Source of the DNA: an uncultured Desulfovibrionaceae bacterium
GTDB taxonomy: Bacteria > Desulfobacterota > Desulfovibrionia > Desulfovibrionales > Desulfovibrionaceae
Length of the DNA stretch: 59,121 nucleotides
NCBI GenBank assembly: GCA_944324045.1
Contig: CALUUT010000068.1
Coordinates: forward strand, 97,285-156,405
Reading direction: 5' to 3'
Below are positions 26,119-36,173 of the stretch, piece by piece (position 1 is the stretch's first letter; every line of letters begins with the position of its first letter). Position numbers and translations under genes: made by a program. The notes under the pieces were generated by a model, which saw only the letters and a list, made by a program, of their open reading frames with translations, was not told the origin of the DNA and ran no database searches.

Positions 26119-26611
26119 GCGTTTATATTATGGCTGCATGGCGTCAAGCCGCATGGCTCCGGACTCGACCTGCCGCACCGCCCATTCTTCAAGAATATGA
26201 AGCGGGGCATTTGCGTATTGCTTCAGTTTCTGGCGGATGTTCGTCCGTTCCTCTTCTGTCATGCTGTTCCAGCGCATTTCAGCGTCTTTTCTGAACGCGG
26301 CGTCTTGCGCAGTCGTGCCGCCGCCCAAAAAACGGCCGGGAAAACCTGGTTTGCCGCTTTGCGTACATGTTTTTGTTTTTACTGAAGAATTGCGTCCTGC
26401 CGGCAGCCTGCGGCGCTGTGCGCGGGGATTTGTTGCATCTGTGGCGGTTTCTGGTTACTCTTATTAATCATGCCGTTGGGTCGCGTCCTTATGCTTTGAA
26501 AAAACAGAGCTACGTCGGGCGCGATGAGGTTTTCGGCATGGATGTTTTCCGGCCGGTTCATATGTTTGTTTGAACCGGCCGCCACACCCACAATCCGTCT
26601 GGAGGAGTTCC
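26119..26611. other. Gap before the liv operon with a doubtful small ORF
   Basis: About 490 bases. A minus-strand frame at 26128-26328 could encode about 50-66 residues rich in charged helix (RWNSMTEEERTNIRQKLKQY, then APLHILEEWAVRQVESG), somewhat like DUF3106-type repeats, with only weak start codons (TTG, or an internal ATG) and no Shine-Dalgarno. The protein-like composition makes it worth a check, but I do not call it as a gene. The rest should hold the livJ promoter. Confidence 0.3.
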
Positions 26612-27745
26612 ATGAGGTTGATGAAAATTTTGGGAGCATGCGCGTTGTCGTTGCTTATGGCCGGTACGGCGTTGGCCGAAGATGTCATAAAGATTGGCGT
26701 GTATTTGCCGCTTACGGGCCAGAACGCGTTTGGCGGGCAGCTTGAGCTTGAAGGCATCAAGCTTGCGCATGCGGAAGTGGGCGAAGTGCTTGGCAAAAAG
26801 GTGGAGCTTGTCGTCGCGGACAACAAATCTGAAAAGGTTGAAGCGGCCAATGCCGTAAAGCGCCTTATCGAAAAGGACAAGGTCGCGGCCATTATTGGCA
26901 CATATGGCTCATCTCTTGCCATGGCCGGCGGCGAAGTCGCGGAAAAGGCCGGCATCCCGGTTATGGGCACATCCTGCACCAACCCGCTTGTGACCGAAGG
27001 CAAGAAATATTATTTCCGCGCCTGCTTTATCGACCCCTATCAGGGAGCGGCGGCCGCCACGTATGTATTCCGCGATCTTGGATTTAAAAGAGCCGCCATT
27101 CTCAAGGACGTGGCCAGCGACTACGGCATCGGCCTTGCCAACTTCTTCAAAAAGTCCTTTAAAAAACTGGGCGGCGAAATCGTGTCCGACATGAAGTATG
27201 CTTCCGGCGACCAGGATTTCACGGCCCAGCTTACGGAAATCATCAGCCAGAAGCCTGACGTGCTCTTTATTCCCGCCTATTTTGCCGAAGGCGCGATCAT
27301 CATGAAGCAGGCCCGTGAACTGGGGGCGACCTTCCGCATCATGGGCGCGGACGCCATGGACAACCCTGACACCGTGGCCATTGCCGGACAGGCTGCCGAA
27401 GGCTTTTTGCACACCACCTTCCCTTATGATGAAAAAATGCCCAATATGAACCCCGCCGCAAAAAAATTCACGGAAAACTGGAAGGCCGCGCATCCTGATA
27501 AGGCCACCAACGTGAATGTGGCTCTCGGCTACAGCGCGTATATGCTGTTCATGGACGCCATCAAGCGCGCCGGCTCCGCTGAACCTGAAGCCATCACCAA
27601 GGCCCTTGCCCAAACCAAGGATATGCCTTCCGTGACCGGCAACCTGACGCTCAACGCTTCCCATGACGCTGAAATGCCTGTAGGCATCATTGAAATCAAA
27701 AATGGTCAGCGTGTGTTCTTGGGCACTGTCGTTCCCGCCCTGTAG
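26612..27745 (+). CDS. livJ: Branched-chain/related amino-acid ABC transporter, substrate-binding protein
   Basis: 377 residues. A Sec signal peptide (MRLMKILGACALSLLMAGTALA, cleavage before EDV) exports it to the periplasm. The rest is a type I periplasmic binding fold of the LIVBP/Peripla_BP_6 type: IGVYLPLTGQNAFGGQLELEG, IGTYGSSLAMAGGEVAEKAGIP, and SDYGIGLANFFKKSFKKLGG. GGAGGAG precedes the ATG at 26612 by five bases, correcting a longer open frame. Ligands of this family include branched-chain amino acids, amides, urea and aromatic acids, so specificity is open. It is followed by livH-M-G-F. Confidence 0.9.
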   Translation: MRLMKILGACALSLLMAGTALAEDVIKIGVYLPLTGQNAFGGQLELEGIKLAHAEVGEVLGKKVELVVADNKSEKVEAANAVKRLIEKDKVAAIIGTYGSSLAMAGGEVAEKAGIPVMGTSCTNPLVTEGKKYYFRACFIDPYQGAAAATYVFRDLGFKRAAILKDVASDYGIGLANFFKKSFKKLGGEIVSDMKYASGDQDFTAQLTEIISQKPDVLFIPAYFAEGAIIMKQARELGATFRIMGADAMDNPDTVAIAGQAAEGFLHTTFPYDEKMPNMNPAAKKFTENWKAAHPDKATNVNVALGYSAYMLFMDAIKRAGSAEPEAITKALAQTKDMPSVTGNLTLNASHDAEMPVGIIEIKNGQRVFLGTVVPAL

Positions 27746-27752
27746 CTCTCAT

Positions 27753-27777
27753 GCGCCGCGGTTCGCCGCCGCGGCGC
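27753..27777 (+). repeat. GC-rich hairpin between livJ and livH
   Basis: GCGCCGCGG (27753-27761) and its exact complement (27769-27777) enclose a seven-base loop, eight bases past the livJ stop, in a 317-bp non-coding gap. In other binding-protein operons such stems stop 3'-5' decay and keep the binding-protein message more abundant than the membrane components. No T-run, so read-through to livH is expected. Confidence 0.5.
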
Positions 27778-28062
27778 GGCAAACTTCCGAAAGCAGCGGG
27801 TTTCATGGAGAAATCCGTTGCTCCGGACGATTTGAATAATCGATGGGCGCTTTGGGGCGCGCTTTTTGAAGCTGCCCGGCGATTGGGGCGCGGTTTGTAA
27901 AACAGGGTCCGGACGCTGTTTTCGCGCCTGTTGCGGGAGCGAAAGGGTTTTTTGCCGGAATAAGGCGCGGCCGCCCGTGTCGCGGACAGCGCCGCGAAAA
28001 GACAAATTGGCGAACCATGCGCGCGCCGGCGCTTTTTGTGAACACAGGAGAAGGATTGACGC

Positions 28063-28956
28063 ATGACCTCGGCAATGTTCATCCAGCATTTTTTCAATGC
28101 CCTGACGCTTGGGTCGCTCTATGGCCTTATCGCCATAGGCTACACCATGGTGTATGGCATATTGCGGCTCATCAACTTCGCGCATGGCGATATCTTCATG
28201 ATGGGCGCGTATTTCATTTTTTTCGGCACGGTTTCTTTTTTTCTTCCCTGGGGCGTAGCCGCTGTTCTGGCCATTGCCGCCGCCAGCCTGTGCGGCGTGA
28301 TCATTGACCGCATCGCCTATCAGCCGTTGCGCAACGCGCCGCGGATTTCCGCATTGATCAGCGCGATAGGCGTATCCTTTCTTATTGAAAACCTGGCCCT
28401 TGTGATTTTTACCGGTTTGCCGCGTCCGGTCGTGCAGCCCGAATGGCTGGTCAAGCCGCTTGCCTTTGGAAATGTGCGCATTTTGCCGCTTGGGCTGGTG
28501 GTTCCGGCGATATCCTTCATTCTTGTGGCGGCGCTTTTATGGGTCGTATATCGCACCAAGCCGGGACTCGCCATGCGCGCCATATCCAAGGATATTGAAA
28601 CCACGCGTCTTCTTGGGGTCAAGGTCAACAAGATCATTGCCTTCACCTTTGCCCTGGGTTCCGCTCTTGCCGCGGCTTCGGGCATCATGTGGGCCTTGCG
28701 TTACCCGCAGATTCATCCGTTTATGGGGGTTTTGCCGGGATTCAAGGCGTTTATCGCGGCGGTCTTCGGCGGCATCGGCTCCATCCAGGGGGCCATGGTC
28801 GGCGGCTTGATTCTGGGATTCATAGAAATCATGCTCGTGGCGTTCTTCCCGGAATTTTCGGGATACCGCGATGCGTACGCCTTTATCCTCCTTATCGCCA
28901 TACTGCTCGTGAAGCCGACCGGACTTCTGGGTGAAAAGCTGGAGGAAAAAATCTGA
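28063..28956 (+). CDS. livH: Branched-chain amino-acid ABC transporter permease LivH
   Basis: 297 residues with about eight membrane helices. Family motifs are present: GSLYGLIAIGYTMVYGILRLINFAHGDIFMMGAY near the N-terminus and GVLPGFKAFIAAVFGGIGSIQGAMVGGLILG near the C-terminus, the latter being the coupling-helix region that touches the ATPases. GGAGAAGG precedes the ATG. Its stop overlaps the start of livM by one base. Confidence 0.93.
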   Translation: MTSAMFIQHFFNALTLGSLYGLIAIGYTMVYGILRLINFAHGDIFMMGAYFIFFGTVSFFLPWGVAAVLAIAAASLCGVIIDRIAYQPLRNAPRISALISAIGVSFLIENLALVIFTGLPRPVVQPEWLVKPLAFGNVRILPLGLVVPAISFILVAALLWVVYRTKPGLAMRAISKDIETTRLLGVKVNKIIAFTFALGSALAAASGIMWALRYPQIHPFMGVLPGFKAFIAAVFGGIGSIQGAMVGGLILGFIEIMLVAFFPEFSGYRDAYAFILLIAILLVKPTGLLGEKLEEKI

Positions 28957-30044
28957 TGCAACAGAAAAAAAAGAACCGTTTCAGGGATACCTGCCTTACC
29001 ATCATCGTCATCGTCCTGCTCGGCTGCTTTTTACATTATGCTCAGAATCATTTTAACGGCTATGCCATTCAGATCATCAACCTTGTGGCGGTGAACGCCA
29101 TTCTGGCCCTGTCCATGAACATCATTTACGGGTTCACCGGCATGTTTTCACTGGGTCAGGCCGGGTTTATGGCCATTGGCGCGTATGTAAGCGCCTTGTG
29201 TGTGCTGACCCCTGAGCAGAAGGAAATGATGTGGATTTTAGATGAAATCATCTGGCCGTTTTCCACCATCCATACTTCTTTCTTTGTGTCCGTTGTGGCC
29301 GGCGGCCTTATCACCGCGTTCATAAGTCTTTTGATCGCCCTGCCGGTGCTGCGGCTTGGCGGCGATTATCTGGGAATCGCCACCCTTGGATTTGCGGAAA
29401 TCATTCGGGTGGTCATCACCAATGCGACTCCGATCACCAATGGCGCGCTTGGCATCAAGGGCATTCCGCTTCATGCGAACATGTGGTGGAATTACGGCTG
29501 GCTGCTTTTCACCCTGTATTTCATGATTGTGCTTTTGCGGTCAAACTTCGGGAATGTGTTCAAGGCCATTCGGGACGATGAGGTCGCGGCCAAGGTCATG
29601 GGCATCAACACATTCAAATACCGAGTCATTTCCTTTTGCATCGGCGCGTTTTTCGCGGGAGTCGGCGGAGCGCTCATGGGCAATCTCATTACCACGATTG
29701 ATCCCAAGATGTTTAACTTCCTGCTCACGTTCAACATCCTCATGATTGTGGTCGCAGGCGGCCTGGGGTCTCTGACCGGCAGCATCCTTGGAAGCGTGAT
29801 CATCACGGTGCTTCTTGAGTGGCTGCGCATCGTGGAGGAACCCATGACCATCCTCAATTTTGAAATACCCGGCATTCCCGGCATGCGCATGGTCATTTTC
29901 GCGGTCGCGCTTTTGGTCATCATCCTGTTCCGAAGGGAAGGGCTCATGGGGATGCGCGAGTTTTCCTGGGACTCCGTTATCGGATTTCTGTCAAGGCCGT
30001 TTAATCGGAACAAAAACGCGGATACGGGCAAGGAGCAGGCATGA
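28956..30044 (+). CDS. livM: Branched-chain amino-acid ABC transporter permease LivM
   Basis: 362 residues with about nine membrane helices. It has the LivM pattern NLVAVNAILALSMNIIYGFTGMFSLGQAGFMAIGAY, GDYLGIATLGFAEIIRVVITN and GGLGSLTGSILGSVI. It pairs with LivH to form the membrane channel. The C-terminal 40 residues are cytoplasmic and charged. It overlaps livG by four bases (ATGA). Confidence 0.93.
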   Translation: MQQKKKNRFRDTCLTIIVIVLLGCFLHYAQNHFNGYAIQIINLVAVNAILALSMNIIYGFTGMFSLGQAGFMAIGAYVSALCVLTPEQKEMMWILDEIIWPFSTIHTSFFVSVVAGGLITAFISLLIALPVLRLGGDYLGIATLGFAEIIRVVITNATPITNGALGIKGIPLHANMWWNYGWLLFTLYFMIVLLRSNFGNVFKAIRDDEVAAKVMGINTFKYRVISFCIGAFFAGVGGALMGNLITTIDPKMFNFLLTFNILMIVVAGGLGSLTGSILGSVIITVLLEWLRIVEEPMTILNFEIPGIPGMRMVIFAVALLVIILFRREGLMGMREFSWDSVIGFLSRPFNRNKNADTGKEQA

Positions 30045-30832
30045 CCCCGGCAAAACACAAAAATCTGCTTGAGCTTCGCGACGTCACAATCCGTTTCGGC
30101 GGCGTGACCGCGGTGCGCAATCTGTCCATGGATATTCCCAAAGATTCCATCGTGGGTCTGATCGGGCCGAATGGCGCGGGCAAAACCACGGTCTTCAATC
30201 TTATAACCGGTTTTTACCGTCCCAATGAAGGCTTCATTCGCTTCAGGGACAGAGACATAACAGGATTGCCGCCGCATCGCATCTGCGGCAAGGGCATTTC
30301 CCGCACCTTTCAGAACATTCGGCTTTTTGCCAATGAAAGCGCGTTGGAAAACATCATGATCGGCTGCCATGTGCGCAGAAAAAGCGCATGGTGGATGATG
30401 CCCTTGCTTATTCCTTCCTGCGTCCGCGAAGAAAAAAACATTCGGGAAACCGCCTGGAAGCTTCTTGCAACCATGGGTCTTGAGCAGTATGCGAATGTGC
30501 CGGCCGTGTCATTGCCTTATGGCGCGCAGCGCCGCCTGGAAATTGCGCGGGCTTTGGCCACGGAGCCGTCTCTTTTGCTTCTGGATGAACCCGCCGCCGG
30601 AATGAATCCTCAGGAAAGCACGGAACTTATGGATTTTATCCGGCATATCCGCAGGGAATACGAACTTACCATCCTGCTTATAGAACATGACATGAAGGTG
30701 GTTATGGGCGTGTGCGAACACCTCTGGGTTCTTGAATACGGTCAGTGCATCGCCTCCGGAACGCCGGATGAAATTCAGAAAAACCCCAAGGTCATTGAGG
30801 CCTATCTCGGCGAGGAGGTGTTTGATGCTTGA
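30041..30832 (+). CDS. livG: Branched-chain amino-acid ABC transporter ATPase LivG
   Basis: 263 residues. Walker A GPNGAGKTTVFNLITGF (about 42-58), GISRTFQNIRLF (Q-loop), the degenerate signature SLPYGAQRRLEIARALA typical of LivG, Walker B LLLLDEPAAGMNPQE and the switch His in LLIEHDMKVV are all present. The LivG-specific insertion between the Q-loop and the signature is there. It drives import with LivF. It overlaps livF by eight bases. Confidence 0.95.
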   Translation: MTPAKHKNLLELRDVTIRFGGVTAVRNLSMDIPKDSIVGLIGPNGAGKTTVFNLITGFYRPNEGFIRFRDRDITGLPPHRICGKGISRTFQNIRLFANESALENIMIGCHVRRKSAWWMMPLLIPSCVREEKNIRETAWKLLATMGLEQYANVPAVSLPYGAQRRLEIARALATEPSLLLLDEPAAGMNPQESTELMDFIRHIRREYELTILLIEHDMKVVMGVCEHLWVLEYGQCIASGTPDEIQKNPKVIEAYLGEEVFDA

Positions 30833-31541
30833 GATAACTGATCTGCATGTCCGTTATGGGGGAATCCATGCGGTCAAGGGCGTGACCCTGTCTATCCCCA
30901 AGGGCAGCATCGTGACGCTTATCGGCGCAAACGGCGCGGGCAAGTCGAGCGCCATCCGCGCCGTGGCCGGACTGGTCAAGGGGATTGAGGGCGAAATCAT
31001 TTTTAACGGCCGCGACGGACGAACCAGCCTCAAGGGATTGCCGCCGGAAAGCATGGTGCGCAAGGGCATAGCGCTTTCCCCTGAGGGCAGACGCATCCTG
31101 CCGCATCTGACCGTTATAGAAAATCTGCGTCTTGGGGCGTATTCGCGCAACGATGCGGAGCGCATTGAGGACGACATTGAATATGTCTATTCGTTGTTTC
31201 CCCGCCTTAAAGAGCGGTCCTGGCAAAAAGGCGGAACGCTTTCCGGCGGCGAACAGCAGATGCTTGCCGTGGGACGGGCCTTGATGAGCAGGCCGGATCT
31301 GATCATGCTTGACGAGCCGTCTTTGGGGCTTGCGCCGCTTCTGGTACGCGAGATATTTGAGATCATTCTCCAGATCAATGCGGAAGGGAAAACCGTGCTT
31401 TTGGTTGAGCAAAACGCGTTCGCCGCTCTGAAAATCGCTCATTACGCCTATATCCTTGAGGTCGGGCGCATCGTGCTTCAGGGGTCGGGTCAGGAGCTTT
31501 TGACCAATCCCAAGGTCAAAGCCGCGTATCTTGGCGGCTAG
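30825..31541 (+). CDS. livF: Branched-chain amino-acid ABC transporter ATPase LivF
   Basis: 238 residues. Walker A GANGAGKSSAIRAVAGL (about 37-53), ALSPEGRRILPHLTVIENL, signature LSGGEQQMLAVGRALM, Walker B LIMLDEPSLGLAPLL and switch His replaced by Gln (LVEQNAFAAL), as is normal in LivF. The ATG at 30825 has GAGGAGG upstream inside the end of livG; the longer open frame from 30732 is not needed. Last gene of the five-gene operon. Confidence 0.95.
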   Translation: MLEITDLHVRYGGIHAVKGVTLSIPKGSIVTLIGANGAGKSSAIRAVAGLVKGIEGEIIFNGRDGRTSLKGLPPESMVRKGIALSPEGRRILPHLTVIENLRLGAYSRNDAERIEDDIEYVYSLFPRLKERSWQKGGTLSGGEQQMLAVGRALMSRPDLIMLDEPSLGLAPLLVREIFEIILQINAEGKTVLLVEQNAFAALKIAHYAYILEVGRIVLQGSGQELLTNPKVKAAYLGG

Positions 31542-31551
31542 CGGATTCTCC

Positions 31552-31596
31552 AAAACGCCCTTTTGCCTTCCATGGGCGGACGGGCGTTTTGCGGCT
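31552..31596 (+). terminator. Terminator of the liv operon
   Basis: AAAACGCCC (31552-31560) and GGGCGTTTT (31582-31590) with a 21-base loop that may fold further; the second arm ends in four T. Eleven bases after the livF stop. Confidence 0.6.
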
Positions 31597-31741
31597 TTTT
31601 GGTCATAGAAAACGAGGTTAGACGGCATTTCATCCGTGCAAGACGCTGCCGGAGCGGTGCGCGGCCGCAATGCCGCCCGCTGTTTTTCGACGCGGCAAAA
31701 ACGCTTTTCATTTGGATTGGATGCCGGTATAACCCACGTCC

Positions 31742-32944
31742 ATGCAACACGGTCACGAACATGGAATGCGGCGCATCGCGCGTTTGTTGCCGCATACGCC
31801 CAAGGCGCATTACCGGACGGCGCTTAATGTTTTTTTCTTTGCCATGGGCACGGTGTTCGCGTCATGGGCCATACGCATTCCGGATGTCAAACGCGCCCTG
31901 GGTTTAAGCGACGCCCAGTTGGGCGGAGTATTGTTTGCGTCTCCGCTGGGGGAGCTGGCGTCCATCGCGCCAAGCGCCTGGCTGATAGGCCGGCTTGGCA
32001 GCCGCAGGGTCATCGCGTTGGCCATGACGGCCATGCCGCTTTCCCTTATCGGTCTTGGGCTCTCTGACTCCATATATCAGCTTTTTGGCGCGCTTTTTTG
32101 TTTCGGCCTGTTCAACAACATGCTGAATATCGCCCTGAATGCGCAGGCTGTGGGCGTGGAGACCCTCTATGGACGCAGCATTATGGCCACCTTTCACGGC
32201 ATGTGGAGTCTTGGCGGCGTGGCCGGCGGTCTTGCGGGGTCGGTTCTGGCGCCTTTGGGCGTCGCTCCTCTGCCGCATTTCTGCGGAATTTTTATTTTTG
32301 TCATGATTCTTCTTTTGACCCTGCGCAAATGGACTCTGCCGCGCGAAGTGCGTTTTGGACATGCGGCCGAGTCATCCGGCCGGGCGCGGTACAGGCCGGA
32401 TGCGTATCTTCTGGCGCTTGGCTGCAGCGCTTTTGGGTGCATGGCGACTGACGGCGCCATGTATGACTGGAGCTCCGTGTATTTTGCGCAGGTGGTGCGT
32501 CCGGAAGAAAGCCTGGTGCGGCTTGGGTATATGGCCTGCATGTGCGCCATGGTGCTTGGCCGGCTCATGGCCGACGGCCTGGTGAACCGTCACGGGGTGC
32601 GGCCGGTCTTGCAGTTAAGCGGCATGTGCATTGCCGTAGGGTTGTCGCTGGCGCTTGCGTGGCCCTGTTTGGGCGCGGCCACGCTTGGTTTTGCGCTGGT
32701 CGGGTTCGGCATGGCGTCCGTGGTGCCGCTTTGCTACAGCTTGGCCGGAAAGTCCACCAGGGTTCCGGCGCGGGTCGCCATTTCTCTGGTGTCTTCGGTC
32801 AGCTTTCTTGGATTTTTGGCGTGTCCGCCCATGGTCGGTTTTTTATCGCACGCTTTGAATTTGCGTTGGGCGCTTTCGCCGATTGTACTGGTGGGCGTGG
32901 CTATCGTATTTTTGGCCGCGCTTGTGAAACGGTTGCATGCCTGA
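31742..32944 (+). CDS. Major facilitator superfamily transporter (YbjJ-like)
   Basis: 400 residues, twelve predicted membrane helices. The opening helices (TALNVFFFAMGTVFASWAIRIPDVKRALGLSDAQLGGVLFASPLGE) and ATFHGMWSLGGVAGGLAGS in helix 5 are characteristic of the YbjJ/fucose-permease-like MFS group. Motif-A-like LIGRLGSRRV follows helix 2. The substrate is unknown; related proteins carry sugars or drugs. The first ATG lacks a Shine-Dalgarno and an ATG at 31766 is an alternative. Confidence 0.85.
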   Translation: MQHGHEHGMRRIARLLPHTPKAHYRTALNVFFFAMGTVFASWAIRIPDVKRALGLSDAQLGGVLFASPLGELASIAPSAWLIGRLGSRRVIALAMTAMPLSLIGLGLSDSIYQLFGALFCFGLFNNMLNIALNAQAVGVETLYGRSIMATFHGMWSLGGVAGGLAGSVLAPLGVAPLPHFCGIFIFVMILLLTLRKWTLPREVRFGHAAESSGRARYRPDAYLLALGCSAFGCMATDGAMYDWSSVYFAQVVRPEESLVRLGYMACMCAMVLGRLMADGLVNRHGVRPVLQLSGMCIAVGLSLALAWPCLGAATLGFALVGFGMASVVPLCYSLAGKSTRVPARVAISLVSSVSFLGFLACPPMVGFLSHALNLRWALSPIVLVGVAIVFLAALVKRLHA

Positions 32945-33005
32945 CGCGCGATGCGGCATTTTTCAGCATGACGGCGGATAGCGCGTTTATATAGCAGGAG
33001 GAAGC

Positions 33006-33647
33006 ATGCTCGCCATTTTGGATTACAAGGCCGGAAATCAGACCAGCGTCCGGCGCGCGTTTGATCACCTTGGGATAGAATGCCGGATTACCGCGGAACC
33101 TGAAGTCCTGCTCGCGGCTCAGGGCGTTATTTTTCCGGGCGTGGGCGCTGCCGGGCAGGCTATGCGTCAACTGGCGGCGACAGGGATGGATGCCGTTTTG
33201 CGGCGTCTTGTCCGGGAAAACAGGCCGCTGCTTGGAGTATGTCTTGGATGCCAAATCCTTGTGGAAGCAAGCGAGGAAAACGATACGAAAACGTTGGGCG
33301 TGTTTCCCGGCGTGTGCAAACGTTTGCCGTCGGAACTTGAAGATGAGGATGGGCAGCCCATCCGTATTCCGCACATGGGATGGAACAGTCTGGATTTCAG
33401 ACAGGATTGCCCGTTGTTTGCCGGCATTAAAGACCATTCTGAATTTTATTTTGTGCACAGTTACTATGTGCATACGGACCCTGGTCTGGTGCTTGCCGTG
33501 GCCCGGCATGGGCTTGAGTTTTGCGCGGCATACGGCCGCGACGGACTGTGGGCCGTGCAGTTTCACCCGGAAAAAAGCGGGCGCGTCGGACTGCAATTGT
33601 TGCGCAACTTCGCGGACTATTGCGCCTTAAGGAGCGGCCATGCTTAA
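33006..33647 (+). CDS. hisH: Imidazole glycerol phosphate synthase, glutaminase subunit
   Basis: 213 residues, class I glutamine amidotransferase that feeds ammonia to HisF in histidine synthesis. Catalytic Cys79 is in [11 protein letters not shown], where most HisH proteins read GICLGMQ; His and Glu are in VQFHPEKSG. The NQTSV and [10 protein letters not shown] segments are typical of HisH. GGAGG precedes the ATG. It overlaps hisF by eight bases; the other his genes are not in the window. Confidence 0.96.
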   Translation: MLAILDYKAGNQTSVRRAFDHLGIECRITAEPEVLLAAQGVIFPGVGAAGQAMRQLAATGMDAVLRRLVRENRPLLGVCLGCQILVEASEENDTKTLGVFPGVCKRLPSELEDEDGQPIRIPHMGWNSLDFRQDCPLFAGIKDHSEFYFVHSYYVHTDPGLVLAVARHGLEFCAAYGRDGLWAVQFHPEKSGRVGLQLLRNFADYCALRSGHA

Positions 33648-34419
33648 AAAACGAATCATTCCCTGTCTTGATGTGCGTGACGGGCGGCTTACCAAGGGCG
33701 TCAAGTTTAAGGGCAACGTCGATATCGGAGACCCTGTTGAAACAGCCCGGCGGTATTATGAGGAAGGCGCGGACGAGATAGTTTTTTATGACATTACGGC
33801 GTCCCATGAAAAACGGGGCATTTTTCTGGATGTGGTGGAACGGGTTGCGGCTGAAATTTTTATCCCGTTTTCCGTGGGCGGCGGCATTGCTTCGGTCGCG
33901 GACATGCGGGCCGTGCTGCTTGCCGGCGCTGAAAAGGTTTCGGTGAACTCAGCGGCCGTGAAAAATAAGGGATTGATCAGTCAGGGAGCGGACGCCTTTG
34001 GTTCTCAGGCCATTGTCGTGGGCATGGATGTAAAGCGGACGACAGCGACGCCGGAAATCCCTTCGGGCTATGAAATAGTCATTCATGGCGGCCGAACGGC
34101 CATGGGGCTTGACGCCATAGACTGGGCAAAGGAGTGCGAACGCCTGGGGGCCGGCGAATTGTGCGTCAATTCCATTGATGCGGACGGGACCAAACAGGGG
34201 TACGAACTGACGCTGACGCGCATGATAAGCGAGGCTGTGCGCATACCGGTCATTGCGTCCGGCGGCGCGGGGAATCCGCTGCATGTGCTTGAGGCTGTCG
34301 TCAAAGGCAAGGCTTCGGCCGCGCTTGTGGCCTCCATTACGCATTACGGGGAATATTCCATTCGTGAACTTAAAGAATATGCGCATGCGCATGGAGCGCC
34401 CATGCGCCTTGAGTGGTAA
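33640..34419 (+). CDS. hisF: Imidazole glycerol phosphate synthase, cyclase subunit
   Basis: 259 residues, a beta/alpha barrel. The start [25 protein letters not shown] is canonical, with catalytic Asp11 in LDVRDG and the second catalytic Asp in [13 protein letters not shown]; phosphate-binding SGGAGNP is intact. It uses HisH-derived ammonia to make IGP and AICAR. Coupled to hisH by overlap. Confidence 0.97.
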   Translation: MLKKRIIPCLDVRDGRLTKGVKFKGNVDIGDPVETARRYYEEGADEIVFYDITASHEKRGIFLDVVERVAAEIFIPFSVGGGIASVADMRAVLLAGAEKVSVNSAAVKNKGLISQGADAFGSQAIVVGMDVKRTTATPEIPSGYEIVIHGGRTAMGLDAIDWAKECERLGAGELCVNSIDADGTKQGYELTLTRMISEAVRIPVIASGGAGNPLHVLEAVVKGKASAALVASITHYGEYSIRELKEYAHAHGAPMRLEW

Positions 34420-34483
34420 GACCTGGCGCATGGGGTTTGGTTTCCGGAACTATGCCCTTGCGCATCAGGTTTTGTGAAGGGCA

Positions 34484-34528
34484 AAAGAATGAGCCGCGAC
34501 CAGCGAATACGGCCGCGGCTCATTCTTT
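34484..34528. terminator. Shared bidirectional terminator between hisF and dnaJ
   Basis: Fifteen perfectly paired bases (AAAGAATGAGCCGCG at 34484-34498 and complement at 34514-34528) around a 15-base loop. It sits between convergent genes, and the A-rich outer ends give short T-runs on both transcripts. Confidence 0.75.
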
Positions 34529-34595
34529 GGGAAAACTGTTTTGATGTAAACAGCATTTGCCTGGAAGTATTGCGCTTTTCGCGTTTGCTTCGTTT

Positions 34596-35717
34596 TTACT
34601 CCATGCCCATGGCTTTGCCGACTTTTTTGAGAAATTTTTTGGCTTTTGCCTTGGGCCGCTCTTCTTCAAGCTTCTCAAATTGCCGCAACAGTTCTTCCTG
34701 TTTGGCGGACACTGAAGACGGTATTTTCACATCCACATGCACCAGAAGGTCGCCGCGCCGCTTTGGATTGTTGGGATGGGGAACGCCCAGCCCTTCCATC
34801 CGGAAAAGCGTTCCGGGCTGGGTTCCCTTGGGAATGTCCACAACCGCAGGCTCGTCAAGCGTGGGCACTTCCTGCTTGTGTCCCAGCACCGCCTGGACAA
34901 AGGAGATTTCCGTGTTCACCAGAAGGTTCAGGCCTTCTCTGGAAAACGTTTTGTCTTCATCCACATGCAAGACGACATACAAGTCGCCGGCGGGGCCGCC
35001 ATTGCGGCCGGGTTCGCCTTCATTGCGCAGGCGCAGACGCATGCCGTTATCGACGCCTGCGGGAATATGCACGGAAATGTCCTTGGTTTCCTCCACAAGC
35101 CCCCGCCCTTTGCAGCGTGGACATGGGGTCGGTATGACTTTTCCCGTCCCCCGGCATACGGGACAGGGCACCGACACATGGAACGGGCCCTGCCGCTGGA
35201 TGAGTTGGCCTTCCCCGCCGCAATGCCGGCATGTTTCGACCTTGGTTCCAGGCGCCGCCCCGGTTCCTTTGCAATCCGGGCATTCGGCATTGCGCGTTAC
35301 GCGGATTTTGACGTCGTCGCCCTTGACGGCCTGCCGGAACGAAATCCGCAGGTCATAGCGCAGGTCCGCGCCGGCCTGGGCCCTTGAGCCCCGGTTTCCG
35401 CCCATACGGCCGAAACCAAAAAATTCGCTGAATATATCCCCAAAATGAGCAAAGATATCCTCATTCGAGGAGAATCCGTTGAATCCGCTTCCGCTTACGC
35501 CGGCATGGCCGAATTTGTCGTATCTGCTGCGTTTTTCCGGGTCGCGCAGCACTTCATATGCCTCAGCGGCTTCCTTGAATTTTTTTTCCGCCTCCGCATC
35601 CCCCGGATTTCTGTCCGGATGGTACTTCATGGCCAGTTTGCGATAGGACTTCTTTATTTCTTCTTCAGAAGCCGTCCGGCTCACATTAAGAACTTCGTAA
35701 TAGCAACGTTGACTCAT
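34596..35717 (-). CDS. dnaJ: Chaperone DnaJ
   Basis: 373 residues, type I Hsp40. The J domain has HPD at 33-35 and ends near residue 70; a Gly/Phe-rich region follows ([18 protein letters not shown]). Four zinc motifs are intact: [24 protein letters not shown] and CPRCKGRG. The C-terminal substrate-binding domains and dimer region follow. It stimulates DnaK ATPase and delivers clients. It lies 28 bases after rpoZ on the minus strand, probably cotranscribed. Confidence 0.97.
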   Translation of the reverse strand: MSQRCYYEVLNVSRTASEEEIKKSYRKLAMKYHPDRNPGDAEAEKKFKEAAEAYEVLRDPEKRSRYDKFGHAGVSGSGFNGFSSNEDIFAHFGDIFSEFFGFGRMGGNRGSRAQAGADLRYDLRISFRQAVKGDDVKIRVTRNAECPDCKGTGAAPGTKVETCRHCGGEGQLIQRQGPFHVSVPCPVCRGTGKVIPTPCPRCKGRGLVEETKDISVHIPAGVDNGMRLRLRNEGEPGRNGGPAGDLYVVLHVDEDKTFSREGLNLLVNTEISFVQAVLGHKQEVPTLDEPAVVDIPKGTQPGTLFRMEGLGVPHPNNPKRRGDLLVHVDVKIPSSVSAKQEELLRQFEKLEEERPKAKAKKFLKKVGKAMGME

Positions 35718-35745
35718 AACTGGGCGCTTTGGGGGTTAAGGTTGT

Positions 35746-35982
35746 TTATTTACGGGTGTAGGAAAGAGGCGCGTCTTCAAGAGACGCCGCAAGATTCGCA
35801 TCTTCCGGCAAAACCTTTCCGGCGGCTATTTCCCGCAGAGCGGTCACCACTTCTTTGTTTTTGGAGTCAACCAGAGGCTCATACCCCTCACGGTATTGGC
35901 TGACTCGTTTTATAGCCATCTGGACGAGCAGAAATCGATTATCCACACGTTTCTGGCAATCTTCAACTGTAATGCGCGCCAT
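35746..35982 (-). CDS. rpoZ: RNA polymerase omega subunit
   Basis: 78 residues, starting [33 protein letters not shown], the typical omega N-terminus that wraps the beta-prime C-terminus. AAGGAG lies seven bases before the ATG. It is upstream of dnaJ on the same strand, an arrangement familiar from Desulfovibrio-like genomes to my knowledge. Confidence 0.95.
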   Translation of the reverse strand: MARITVEDCQKRVDNRFLLVQMAIKRVSQYREGYEPLVDSKNKEVVTALREIAAGKVLPEDANLAASLEDAPLSYTRK

Positions 35983-36173
35983 GAGTAACTCCTTCTTTAA
36001 ATGGCTGACCGGCGATGCCGGGATTATTTTTCAGTCAGGGCAATGCGGAGACGACGGCGTCATTGCCTGTGCCGCGAGCAAATCCGTTTTGCCGAAAAGT
36101 ATGCCTGCTTCAATGCTGCCATGCGCCATGTTTGGGGAAAGATGCATGTCTTTTTTCCACGCATGAACGATTT

